Shown here one piece after another: positions 19,963 through 29,821 of a DNA stretch of 44,320 bases; within the stretch, counting starts at the first letter, position 1, and each line of letters starts with the position of its first letter. The notes beneath the pieces are model-generated. The model did no database searches. It was not told the origin of the DNA and saw only the letters and a program-made list of their open reading frames with translations. The DNA lies in the NCBI GenBank assembly GCA_022711715.1, contig JAKLEC010000008.1, forward strand, positions 1 to 44,320, written 5' to 3'. The DNA comes from Acidobacteriota bacterium. GTDB taxonomy: Bacteria > Acidobacteriota > Aminicenantia > UBA2199. A program made the translations under genes and the position numbers.

Positions 19963-21993
19963 TCAGTTCTTTGAGACCGGGAAGCTCTTGCCGACAAGCT
20001 CGTCAATCAGCCGGTCATCGGCCAGGTGCGGCAGGGTGATGAGGCCGCGGCCGGGGTTGTCCCGGTTCCAGGCAGCGGCGGTCTCGAGGGCGTGCTCGTT
20101 GCGCGCCCAGGCGCGGCGGGCGATGCCGTTCATCACGTCCCACTCCATGGCCGAACGGATGACGCGGTCCCGGGCCCGCGTGCCGTCAAGCACCAGGCCG
20201 AAGCCGCCGTTGAACGCCTTGCCGATGCCCACGCCGCCGCCGTTGGAGAGGACGACCATCGACATGCCGCGGGCGGCGTCGCCGGCGAAGTTGTGCACCG
20301 CCATGTCGGCGGTGACATGGCTGCCGTCGCGGACATTGGCCGTCTCGCGGAACGGCGAGTCGGTGCCCGCGACGTCGTGGTGGTCGCGGCCGAGCATCAC
20401 CGGGCCGATGGCGCCGCGGCGCACCAGCTCGTTGAACTTGAGGGCGATCCGCACCCGGCCGGCGGCGTCGGCGTAGAGGATGCGCGCCTGGGTGCCGACC
20501 ACCAGCTTGTTGCGGCCGGCGTTGCGGATCCACTCGAAGTTGTCGCGGTCCATGGCCCGGCGGTCGGGGTCGAGGCAGGCCATGGCGGCCTCGTCGGTGC
20601 GCTTCAGGTCGGCCGGCCGGCCGCTCAGGCACACCCAGCGGAAGGGGCCGTAGCCGTAATCGAAGCAGAGCGGGCCCATGATGTGCTCGACGTAGCTGGG
20701 GAAGATGAAGCCGTCGCTCTCGTCGCGGCCGTTGGCCGCGACGTCGGCGGCGCCGGCGTCGAAGACCGCCTTTAGGAAGGAGTTGCCGTAGTCCCAGAAG
20801 CGGGTGCCGCGCTCGGCCATGCGGCGGATGAGAAGGAACTGGCGGACCAGGGACTCGTCGACCTTGCGGCGGAAGAGCTCGGGGTCCTCACGCAGCAGGC
20901 GGCGCCCCTCCGCGAAGTCCACCCCGGCCGGCGTGTAGCCGCCGCCGTACACGTCATGGCATGACGTCTGGTCGGAGGCCAGCTCCACGCGGATGCCGCG
21001 GTCCAGCACGTACTGCCACAGGTCGACGACGTTGCCGTGGTAGGCGATGGAGACGGGCCGGCGCGAGTGGCGGAACTCATCGATCCAGCGGGCGATCTCG
21101 TCGAGATCGGCCGAGATCCGCGAGACCCAGCCCTGGCGGTGGCGGGTCTCGATGCGCGAGTAGTCGACCTCGGCCAGGACGCCGATGCCGCCGGCGATCT
21201 CGACCGCCTTGGCCTGGGCGCCGCTCATGCCGCCCAGACCCGAGCTGAGGTAGACCACGCCGGCCAGGTCGGCCTGGTCCGGGATGCCGAGGTACATGCG
21301 GCCGGCGTTAAGCAGGGTCAGGTAGGTGCCGTGGACGATGCCCTGCGGGCCGATGTACATCCAGCCGCCGGCGGTCATCTGCCCGTAGTTGGAGACGCCC
21401 ATGGCCGCCGCCTGGTGGAAGCCGGCGGGGTTGTCGTACATCCCGACCAGCATGCCGTTGGTCGAGATGACCCGCGGGGCGTCCGGGGAGGACTCGAACA
21501 GCCCCAGCGGGTGGCCCGAATAGACCACCAGCGTCTGGCGCCCGGTCATCTCGCGCAGGTACGCCTTGACCAGGCTGTACTGCATCCAGTTCTGGAAGAC
21601 CTGGCCGCTCTCGCCGTAGGTCACCAGCTCGTAGGGGTAGAGGGCGACGTCGAAGTCGAGGTTGTTGTCGATCATCACCTGGAAGGCCTTGGCCTCGAGG
21701 ATCTTGCCGGAGTAGCGCTGCACCGGCTTGGCCTTCAGGCTTCCCGCGGGCCGCCAGCGGTAGCCGTAGATGCGCCCGCGGGTGTAGAGCTCCTCCAGAA
21801 ACTCGGGGGCGATCTCGCCGTGCAGCCCGGCCGGGACGTAGCGCAGCGCGTTCCTCAGGGCCGTCTTGGCCTGGGCCGGGGTCAGGCGGAAGCCGCGGTC
21901 GGGGGCGCGGCGGATGCCGGCGACGAACGGCTTCTTCTCGGGAAGACGGGCGGGCAGGGAGAGCCGGCGGGCCTTGTCCAGGTTGACGTTCAT
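19963..21993 (-). CDS. hutU: Urocanate hydratase
   Basis: Hydrates urocanate to imidazolone propionate in histidine degradation, with NAD+ as electrophilic cofactor. At 676 residues it belongs to the longer form, like the animal enzyme, and not the roughly 555-residue form of many bacteria. Recognisable stretches are YSGHPLGLFESS, GQMTAGGWMYIGPQGIVHGT, YLSSGLGGMSGAQAKA, DQTSCHDVYGGGYTP (active-site Cys region) and the C-terminal VLSNGGGVGIGKAFNGGFGLVLDG. ATG 21993 follows GGAGG. It has its own strong promoter. No hutH, hutI or formiminotransferase gene lies nearby, so the rest of the pathway must be elsewhere or absent. Confidence 0.93.
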   Translation of the reverse strand: MNVNLDKARRLSLPARLPEKKPFVAGIRRAPDRGFRLTPAQAKTALRNALRYVPAGLHGEIAPEFLEELYTRGRIYGYRWRPAGSLKAKPVQRYSGKILEAKAFQVMIDNNLDFDVALYPYELVTYGESGQVFQNWMQYSLVKAYLREMTGRQTLVVYSGHPLGLFESSPDAPRVISTNGMLVGMYDNPAGFHQAAAMGVSNYGQMTAGGWMYIGPQGIVHGTYLTLLNAGRMYLGIPDQADLAGVVYLSSGLGGMSGAQAKAVEIAGGIGVLAEVDYSRIETRHRQGWVSRISADLDEIARWIDEFRHSRRPVSIAYHGNVVDLWQYVLDRGIRVELASDQTSCHDVYGGGYTPAGVDFAEGRRLLREDPELFRRKVDESLVRQFLLIRRMAERGTRFWDYGNSFLKAVFDAGAADVAANGRDESDGFIFPSYVEHIMGPLCFDYGYGPFRWVCLSGRPADLKRTDEAAMACLDPDRRAMDRDNFEWIRNAGRNKLVVGTQARILYADAAGRVRIALKFNELVRRGAIGPVMLGRDHHDVAGTDSPFRETANVRDGSHVTADMAVHNFAGDAARGMSMVVLSNGGGVGIGKAFNGGFGLVLDGTRARDRVIRSAMEWDVMNGIARRAWARNEHALETAAAWNRDNPGRGLITLPHLADDRLIDELVGKSFPVSKN

Positions 21994-22013
21994 GGCGGGA
22001 TACCTCCGGCCGA

Positions 22014-22042
22014 TTTATATGCCTTCGCGGCAGGGTTGTCAA
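22014..22042 (-). promoter_or_regulatory. Promoter of hutU
   Basis: On the minus strand consensus TTGACA (22042-22037), a 17-bp spacer and TATAAA (22019-22014). A 17-base palindrome abuts the -35 box. Confidence 0.75.
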
Positions 22043-22043
22043 G

Positions 22044-22060
22044 CCGGCCCCGGGGGCCGG
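22044..22060. promoter_or_regulatory. GC-rich palindrome between hutU and ispH promoters
   Basis: CCGGCCCC-G-GGGGCCGG is a perfect 8-bp inverted repeat with one central base. It starts one base beyond the hutU -35 box, so it could be an operator for hutU. In DNA this GC-rich some such palindromes arise by chance. Confidence 0.35.
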
Positions 22061-22108
22061 ATCCAGGCCGAAAGGCCCTTTCCGGCGGCAGGAAATGGCT
22101 GGCCGCGG

Positions 22109-22137
22109 TTGACAAAATGCCGGCAATCATGTATAGT
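22109..22137 (+). promoter_or_regulatory. Promoter of the ispH-rpsA operon
   Basis: TTGACA (22109-22114), a 17-bp spacer and TATAGT (22132-22137). ATG 22151 is 13 bases further with no Shine-Dalgarno sequence, so the leader is only about 6 bases. Confidence 0.75.
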
Positions 22138-22150
22138 TTGGCTCTATTTC

Positions 22151-22993
22151 ATGAAAATCTTAGTCGCTGAGCAGGCGGGATTCTGCTTCGGAGTCAAAAG
22201 AGCCTTGAAACTGATCGACGAATTCCAGCGGCAAGGCAAGACGATCCAGACCTACGGTCCCCTGATCCACAATACCCCGGTGCTGAACGACCTGGCGGCC
22301 CGCGGCATCGGCCAGGTCTCCCCGTCCGACGCCATCGCCCGGGACAAGGTGCTGTGCATCCGCACCCACGGCATCCCCCGCGACGCCGAGCGCCGCCTGC
22401 GGCGGCGCGGCGTGCCCCTCCTCGACGCCACCTGCCCGCTGGTCAAGAAGGTGCAGAAGGTCATCGAGCGGCTGGGACGCAACGGCGCCCCGGTGCTGAT
22501 CGTGGGCGACCCCGCCCACCCGGAGATCGTCGCCGCCCGCAGCTACGCCCGCAACGTGCGCGTCATCGACTCGCTGGCGGCGGCGCAGGCCCTGCCCCGC
22601 CTGCGCGAGGCGGGAGTGGTGGCCCAGACCACGCTGGACACCGATTTCTTCCGGCAGGTGGTCGCCGCCCTGGTCGAGCGCTGCCAGAAGCTGCACGTGG
22701 TCAACACCGTCTGCCAGGCCACCCAGGACCGCCAGGAGGCGGTGCGCAAGCTCGCCGAGCGGGTGGATGCCGTCGTCGTCGTCGGCAGCCGCACCTCCTC
22801 CAACACCAAGAAGCTCTACCAGATCGCCCGCGCCAAGAACCGCCGCGCCCTGTGGATCGAGACGGCCGACGACCTGCGCCGGGGGCGCGCCGCGGCCCGG
22901 CTGCGCGCGTTCCGCCGCGTCGGCCTCGCCGCCGGCGCCTCCACCTCGCCGCAGGAGCTGGATAACGTAAAAAAATTCTTGCAGAAGCTATAA
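22151..22993 (+). CDS. ispH: 4-hydroxy-3-methylbut-2-enyl diphosphate reductase
   Basis: The last enzyme of the MEP isoprenoid pathway; it reduces HMBPP to IPP and DMAPP with a [4Fe-4S] cluster. The three cluster cysteines are visible in GFCFGVKRA (Cys12), DATCPLVKK and NTVCQATQDRQ. Substrate-binding signs are the THGIPRD segment and GASTSPQELDNV near the end. The 280-residue length is normal. The reading frame is open upstream for about 95 codons, but the promoter at 22109-22137 and family length fix ATG 22151. It leads the seven-gene operon. Placement directly before rpsA repeats an arrangement known in Clostridia, where the two can even be fused. Confidence 0.96.
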   Translation: MKILVAEQAGFCFGVKRALKLIDEFQRQGKTIQTYGPLIHNTPVLNDLAARGIGQVSPSDAIARDKVLCIRTHGIPRDAERRLRRRGVPLLDATCPLVKKVQKVIERLGRNGAPVLIVGDPAHPEIVAARSYARNVRVIDSLAAAQALPRLREAGVVAQTTLDTDFFRQVVAALVERCQKLHVVNTVCQATQDRQEAVRKLAERVDAVVVVGSRTSSNTKKLYQIARAKNRRALWIETADDLRRGRAAARLRAFRRVGLAAGASTSPQELDNVKKFLQKL

Positions 22994-23012
22994 AGGCTTA
23001 AGGAGACGCAAC

Positions 23013-24722
23013 ATGTCAGACAGCAACGACACCATCGAGAAGAACACGGAGGACTTCTCAGAGCTGGTGAAAGAGTACGATCTCAAGTCCGTGGGCTCCA
23101 ACGCCCCGCTGGAGGGGCGCATCGTGGACATCGTCGAGAACCGCGTGGTCATCGACATCGGCCAGAAGACCGAGGGCATCCTCGACCGCCAGGAGCTCCT
23201 GGACCATGAAGGCAACCTGAAATACAAGGTCGGCGACACGATCAAGGTGCTGGCCAAGAACGTCAACTTCAAGGAAGGCTACATCATCGTCTCCAAGAAG
23301 CAGCTCGACGAGCAGGAGGGCTGGGAGAACGTCTTCCACGCCTACAAGAAGAACGCCCCCATCGCCGGGCGCATCGTGCGCCTGACCCCTGACGAGAAGG
23401 GCTATGTCGTCGACATGGGCGTCGAGATGTTCCTGCCCATGAGCCAGGTGGACATCCAGAAGGTCAAGGCCCCCAAGAAGATGCTGGGCCGCGAGCTGGA
23501 GTTCAAGGTGGTCAAGCTGAACAAGAAGGAGAAGAGCGGCACCGTCTCGCGGCGCATCCTGCTGGAGGACGAGCGCCAGGAGAAGCAGAAACAGCTGCTG
23601 GAGACGCTCGCCCCCGGCCAGGTCGTCAAGGGCGTGGTGACTTCGATCGTCGACTACGGCGCCTTCGTCGATCTCGGCGGCGTCGAGGGACTGGTGCACA
23701 AGGACAACATCTCCTACGGCCGCATCAACCACCCGCGCGAGAAGCTGCGCAAGGGCGATGAGATCGAGGTGAAGGTGCTCGAGATCAACAAGGAGACGGG
23801 CAAGATCTCCCTGGGCATCAAGCAGCGTTTCGCCGATCCCTGGATGGACATCGAGGCCCGCTACCCACTGGGCAAGCGGCTGGTGGCCAAGGTGGTCAAG
23901 ATCGTCAGCTTCGGCGCCTTCATCGAGCTGGAGGAGGGCGTCGAGGGGCTGCTGCACATCTCCGACCTGACCTGGGAGGGGCGGCCGACCTCGGTGGAGG
24001 AGTACGTGGCCGTCGGCGACAAGCTGTGGGTGCAGGTGATCGAGCTCAACAAGGAGGAACGCAAGATCAAGCTGGGGCTGAAGCAGCTGGAGACGCGCCC
24101 CGAGGAGCGCTACCTGGAGAAGCACAAGCGCGGCGAGGTGGTGCGCGCCAAGGTGAAGAAGATCCTCAAGTCGCGTGTCTTCATGGGCCTGGAGGACGGC
24201 GTGGAGGGCGTGGTGAAGATCTCCGACATCAGCTACCACCACATCGAGTCGCCCGAGGAGTTCATGAAGGAGGGCGAGGAGCTCGATGCCATGATCATCA
24301 GCGACGAGCTCGACCGCAACTACAAGGTGCAGCTGGGCATCAAGCACCTGGCTGAGAGCGAGTGGCGCTCCTTCTTCGCCAAGCACAAGCCGGGCAGCAC
24401 CGTCGCGGTGACGGTGCGCAAGGTCAACGAGGCCGGGCTGGCCGTGGAGATCACGCGCAGCATCGAGGGCTTCATCCGCATCGGCGACATCGACGAGGAC
24501 AAGATCAGCCCCCAGGAGCTGGAGCAGCGCTTCAAGCCCGGCGACAAGATCGAGGCGCTGGTGTCGCGCGTCGAGGTCGAGCGCAAGAAGGCCTACCTCA
24601 GCCTGCGGGCGCTGGCCAAGGCCCGCGAGCGCGAGGAGCTGCAGAAATACATGAAGGCCGAGGACGATTCGGTGACGACCATCGGCGACCTGCTGCAGAA
24701 CGAACTGGACAAGAAAAAATGA
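23013..24722 (+). CDS. rpsA: 30S ribosomal protein S1
   Basis: Binds mRNA and helps initiation on the 30S subunit. The 569 residues hold six S1 OB-fold repeats, beginning near residues 32, 115, 205, 290, 375 and 460. The third and fourth are the most canonical (VDYGAFVDLGGVEGLVHKDNIS; VSFGAFIELEEGVEGLLHISDL). Length and repeat number match the proteobacterial-type S1, unlike the four-repeat homologue at 3996. AAGGAG lies before ATG 23013. The gene is 19 bases after ispH. The acidic-basic C-terminus (NELDKKK) is short. Confidence 0.95.
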   Translation: MSDSNDTIEKNTEDFSELVKEYDLKSVGSNAPLEGRIVDIVENRVVIDIGQKTEGILDRQELLDHEGNLKYKVGDTIKVLAKNVNFKEGYIIVSKKQLDEQEGWENVFHAYKKNAPIAGRIVRLTPDEKGYVVDMGVEMFLPMSQVDIQKVKAPKKMLGRELEFKVVKLNKKEKSGTVSRRILLEDERQEKQKQLLETLAPGQVVKGVVTSIVDYGAFVDLGGVEGLVHKDNISYGRINHPREKLRKGDEIEVKVLEINKETGKISLGIKQRFADPWMDIEARYPLGKRLVAKVVKIVSFGAFIELEEGVEGLLHISDLTWEGRPTSVEEYVAVGDKLWVQVIELNKEERKIKLGLKQLETRPEERYLEKHKRGEVVRAKVKKILKSRVFMGLEDGVEGVVKISDISYHHIESPEEFMKEGEELDAMIISDELDRNYKVQLGIKHLAESEWRSFFAKHKPGSTVAVTVRKVNEAGLAVEITRSIEGFIRIGDIDEDKISPQELEQRFKPGDKIEALVSRVEVERKKAYLSLRALAKAREREELQKYMKAEDDSVTTIGDLLQNELDKKK

Positions 24723-24753
24723 CGGCGAGTTGCGGCCGGCGCGGAGGGCGGGG

Positions 24754-25239
24754 ATGAAGTTCCTCCCGGCCCCCTGGCGCTGGAAGTTCATCACCGGCCA
24801 GGCCGGCGGCGGCGACGGCTGCGTTTTCTGCGAGGCCGCGGCCTCGGCGGACGACCCCGCCGCGCTGGTATGCTACCGCGGCCGCGACTATTTCGTCATG
24901 CTGAACCGCTATCCCTACAGCTCCGGCCACCTGATGGTGGCGCCGCTGGCCCACCTGGCCTCGCCCGAGCAGGCGCCGGAAGGCTCCCTCGCCGAGTTGT
25001 GGGAATTGACCCGCCGCGCCCTGCTCGTCCTGCGCCAGGCCTTCCGGCCCGACGGCTTCAACGTCGGCATGAACATCGGCCAGGCCGCCGGCGCCGGGAT
25101 CAAGGACCACTTCCACCAGCACATCGTGCCGCGCTGGCAGGGCGACGCCAACTTCATGGCAACGGTCGGCGGCACCAGGGTGCTTTCCTATGACTTGGAG
25201 GCCGTCTACACGGCCGTCCGCGACGCCTTCGCCCGATGA
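24754..25239 (+). CDS. HIT-family nucleotide hydrolase/phosphorylase
   Basis: A 161-residue HIT protein with catalytic HFHQHIVPRW (HxHxH) near the C-terminus and a typical N-terminal GCVFCEAAA segment. This is the branch whose members split Ap4A or other nucleotide phosphoramidates and dinucleotides. The middle has LNRYPYSSGHLMVAP, the usual substrate-pocket stretch. ATG 24754 is chosen because GGAGGGCGGGG precedes it; an in-frame TTG at 24730 is less likely. It lies 31 bases after rpsA and overlaps the sulfatase-like gene as ATGA. Being next to aminoacyl-tRNA synthetases, which make Ap4A as a by-product, fits an Ap4A role, but this is inference. Confidence 0.9.
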   Translation: MKFLPAPWRWKFITGQAGGGDGCVFCEAAASADDPAALVCYRGRDYFVMLNRYPYSSGHLMVAPLAHLASPEQAPEGSLAELWELTRRALLVLRQAFRPDGFNVGMNIGQAAGAGIKDHFHQHIVPRWQGDANFMATVGGTRVLSYDLEAVYTAVRDAFAR

Positions 25240-26834
25240 GCAAGCGCTCTTTCCGGCTGCTGGCGCTGCTGCCGGCGCTGGCGGCGCTCGCCGCCGCCGG
25301 CTGGCTCCTGCTGCGCCGCCCGCTTCCGCGCCATGTCTTCCTGATCACCCTGGACACGTTGCGCGCCGACGCGGTCGACTACCGCAGCGGCGGGGACACG
25401 GCGACGCCGAACCTGGCCGCGCTGGCCGCAGCCGGCGTGCGCTTCGCCAACGCCTACAGCGTCATCCCCATCACCACCCCCAGCCACGCCGCCATGTTCT
25501 ATTCCCTGCCGCCCCATGCCCTCCAGCAGTACAACAACGGCCAGCGGCTCCAGGCGCCCTACCCGCCCCTGGCCGAGATCATGAAGCGCAACGGGTTCGC
25601 CACCGGCGCGGTCGTCTCGCTGGCCGTGCTCAAGCGCGAGTTCGGCCTGGACCGCGGCTTCGACCGCTATGAGGAGAATTTCCGCCCCTTCCTCTGGTAC
25701 CGCAGCGCCGAGGAGGTCAACCGCGACGCCTTCGCCATGATCCGGCGGCTCAAGGGCGGCAGATCGTTCGTCTGGCTCCACTACTCTGATCCCCACGAGC
25801 CCTACTTCCCCCCGGGCGGCCGCGAGCGATTCACCGCCTCCTGTGCCGGCGAGACGCTGTTCAGCGGGCCCAGCAGCGAGCAGCCGGTGCTGCGCCTGAG
25901 GCTGCTCCTGCGGCCGGGGGCGAACGAGGTGACGCTGGACACCGAGCCCCCCGCCGGCGGCTTCACCAGCATCGCCTTCTCCGACCTGCGCGTCGAGGCG
26001 CTGGAGCCCGGGAGGACGATCCGCCTGGGGCCGTCAAGCGACCTGCAGCCGCGCAGCGAGCGCTACGGCCGCGTCACCTTCCACACGACGTCGGCCCGCT
26101 CCAGCCTGGACCTGACCCTGGCCGGAGACCAGCCCTGCCGCGCCGAGCTGGCCTTCAAGTACCAGCTCAAGACAGGCGACGAGGCCATGCGCCGCGGCTA
26201 CCGCCGCGAGGTCGCCTACCTGGACGGACAGATCGGCCGGCTGATCGGCTTCCTGAAAAGCGAGGGGCTGTACAAGACGTCAGCGTTCCTGGTGCTGGGC
26301 GACCACGGCGAGGGACTGGGCGAATACAACGGCCACTTCGGCCACATCCACTACCTGAACAAGGTCTATACCCACGTTCCCTTCTTCATCAGCGGCCGCG
26401 GCGTCCGCGGACGCGGCGAGCGGCGCCAACCGGTCTCCAACCTCAGCGTCGCCCCCACCCTCCTCGCCATGGCCGGCATCGCCCCTCCGGCCTACATGAC
26501 CGGCCACGACGCCTTGAAAGGAGGGGGCGATCCACGCCTCTTCATGGAGACCTATTCTCCCGAGGCCTATTTCGACTCCTTCGCCGTGGTCCGTTTCCCC
26601 TGGCAGCTGGTCTTCCAGCCCGGCCGCCGCGAAGGGCAGATGGAGTTCTACGACCTGGCCGCCGACCCCCTGGGCACCGCCAACCTGCAGGCGGGGGGCG
26701 ACCCTTCCGGGCAGCGCCCGGAGATGACAGCCGCGGTGCTGCGCCTTTCGCGCGCCATTACCTCGGCCCGGCGCCGCCTGGGAGGAAGCGAGAAGAAGAC
26801 CATGGACACGCTGAAGACACTGGGGTACCTATGA
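25236..26834 (+). CDS. Membrane-anchored sulfatase-like hydrolase
   Basis: A 532-residue protein of the alkaline phosphatase/sulfatase superfamily with one N-terminal membrane segment (residues 7-26) and the catalytic domain probably outside. Metal-site stretches are LITLDTLRAD (36-45), the DPHEPYFPP segment, and GDHGEGLGEYNGHFGH. The nucleophile motif is TTPSH (80-84) in place of the Cys/Ser-x-Pro-Ser-Arg of true sulfatases, so formylglycine cannot form and Thr80 is the likely nucleophile, as in lipid-head-group transferases. An extra beta-rich insert of about 100 residues (about 210-310) splits the domain. Starts and ends as ATGA overlaps with HIT and hisS. Substrate unknown. Confidence 0.85.
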   Translation: MSKRSFRLLALLPALAALAAAGWLLLRRPLPRHVFLITLDTLRADAVDYRSGGDTATPNLAALAAAGVRFANAYSVIPITTPSHAAMFYSLPPHALQQYNNGQRLQAPYPPLAEIMKRNGFATGAVVSLAVLKREFGLDRGFDRYEENFRPFLWYRSAEEVNRDAFAMIRRLKGGRSFVWLHYSDPHEPYFPPGGRERFTASCAGETLFSGPSSEQPVLRLRLLLRPGANEVTLDTEPPAGGFTSIAFSDLRVEALEPGRTIRLGPSSDLQPRSERYGRVTFHTTSARSSLDLTLAGDQPCRAELAFKYQLKTGDEAMRRGYRREVAYLDGQIGRLIGFLKSEGLYKTSAFLVLGDHGEGLGEYNGHFGHIHYLNKVYTHVPFFISGRGVRGRGERRQPVSNLSVAPTLLAMAGIAPPAYMTGHDALKGGGDPRLFMETYSPEAYFDSFAVVRFPWQLVFQPGRREGQMEFYDLAADPLGTANLQAGGDPSGQRPEMTAAVLRLSRAITSARRRLGGSEKKTMDTLKTLGYL

Positions 26835-28059
26835 GCGCCATCCAAGCCGCGAAAGGGACGCGCGACATCTTCGCGCCCGAGATCCACGCCTGGCAGCACC
26901 TGGAGGGGGCCATCCGCGACTATTACGGCCGCTACCTCTACCAGGAGATCCGCACGCCGCTCTTCGAGCACAGCGAGCTCTTCAGCCGCGGCATCGGCGA
27001 CCAGACCGAGGTGGTGCAGAAGGAGATGTACACCTTCCGCGACAAGGCCGGTCGCAGCCTGACCCTGCGGCCGGAGAACACCGCCTCGGTGGTGCGCGCG
27101 GCCATCGAGAACAACCTGTTCGAGGCGCTGGCGCCGCTGCGCTTCTTCTACATCGGCCCCATGTTCCGCTACGACAAGCCCCAGAAGGGGCGCTACCGCC
27201 AGTTCCACCAGTTCGGCGTCGAGGTGTTCGCCGACGATGCGCCGCAGGTCGACGCCGAAGTGATCTTCTCGGCCGTCGACTTTTTACGCGGACTGGGCAT
27301 CGCCCAGGTGCAGCTGGAGCTGAACTCGGTGGGCTGCCCCAACTGCCGCCCGGCCTACCTGAAGGTGCTGCGCCAGGCGGCGCAGGCCCGCTCCGCCGAC
27401 CTGTGCGAGGACTGCCGGCGCAAGATCGACGGCAACCCGCTGCGCATCTTCGACTGCAAGCAGCACGCCTGCGCGGGGATCGCCGCCGCCTTCCCGGTGA
27501 TCGGCGACCACCTGTGCCCCGAGTGCCGCGAGCACTTCGCGGCCGTGCGCGAGGCGCTGAGCTGGATGAACGTCCCCTTCCTCCTCAACCCGCGGCTGGT
27601 GCGCGGGCTGGACTACTACACCAAGACCGCCTTCGAGGTCACCTCGGGGCAGCTCGGCGCCCAGAACGCCCTGCTGGGCGGCGGCCGCTACAACGATCTG
27701 ATCCGCGAGCTCGGCGGCCCCGACATGGCCGGCATCGGCTTCGCCGCCGGCATGGAGCGCCTGGTCCTGCACCTGGAGCACCTGGCCGCGCCCAAGCCCA
27801 AAGTCCTGTTCGTGGCGACCGCCGACCCGCGCTGGCTGGCGCACGCCGTGCAGCTGGCGCAGGTGCTGCGCTCCGAGGGCCACCCGGTCTACGTCGACTA
27901 CCAGAGCAAGAACCTCAAGAAGCAGTTCAAGAAGGCCGACCGCATCGCCGCCGCCTTCACCCTGGTGCTGGCCGAGGACGAGGTCCGCGACGGGGCGGTC
28001 TCGGTCAAGAACATGGCCACCCAGGAGCAAGTCAAAATACCCCTCAAGGACCTGAACGC

Positions 28060-28081
<22 letters not shown>
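26831..28081 (+). CDS. hisS: Histidyl-tRNA synthetase
   Basis: Charges tRNA-His with histidine (class II synthetase). The 416 residues show AAKGTRDIFAPE at the start, motif 2 in the FRYDKPQKGRYRQFHQFGVE region, the histidine-specific LVRGLDYYTKTAFEV, motif 3 (GFAAGMERLVL) and a C-terminal anticodon-binding domain. A cluster of paired cysteines (CPNC, CEDC, CPEC) lies in the insertion between motifs 2 and 3, as in many HisRS of this type. ATG 26831 overlaps the preceding stop. Its 3' end overlaps aspS by 22 bases. No T-box or attenuator leader is present, as it is internal to the operon. Confidence 0.97.
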
Positions 28082-29808
<1,727 letters not shown>

Positions 29809-29821
29809 CCCGGAGGACCCC

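Noticed and set aside
22660-26830. T-box or other leader riboswitch for hisS/aspS
   Set aside because: Both genes overlap or abut their upstream genes inside the operon, so no leader exists.
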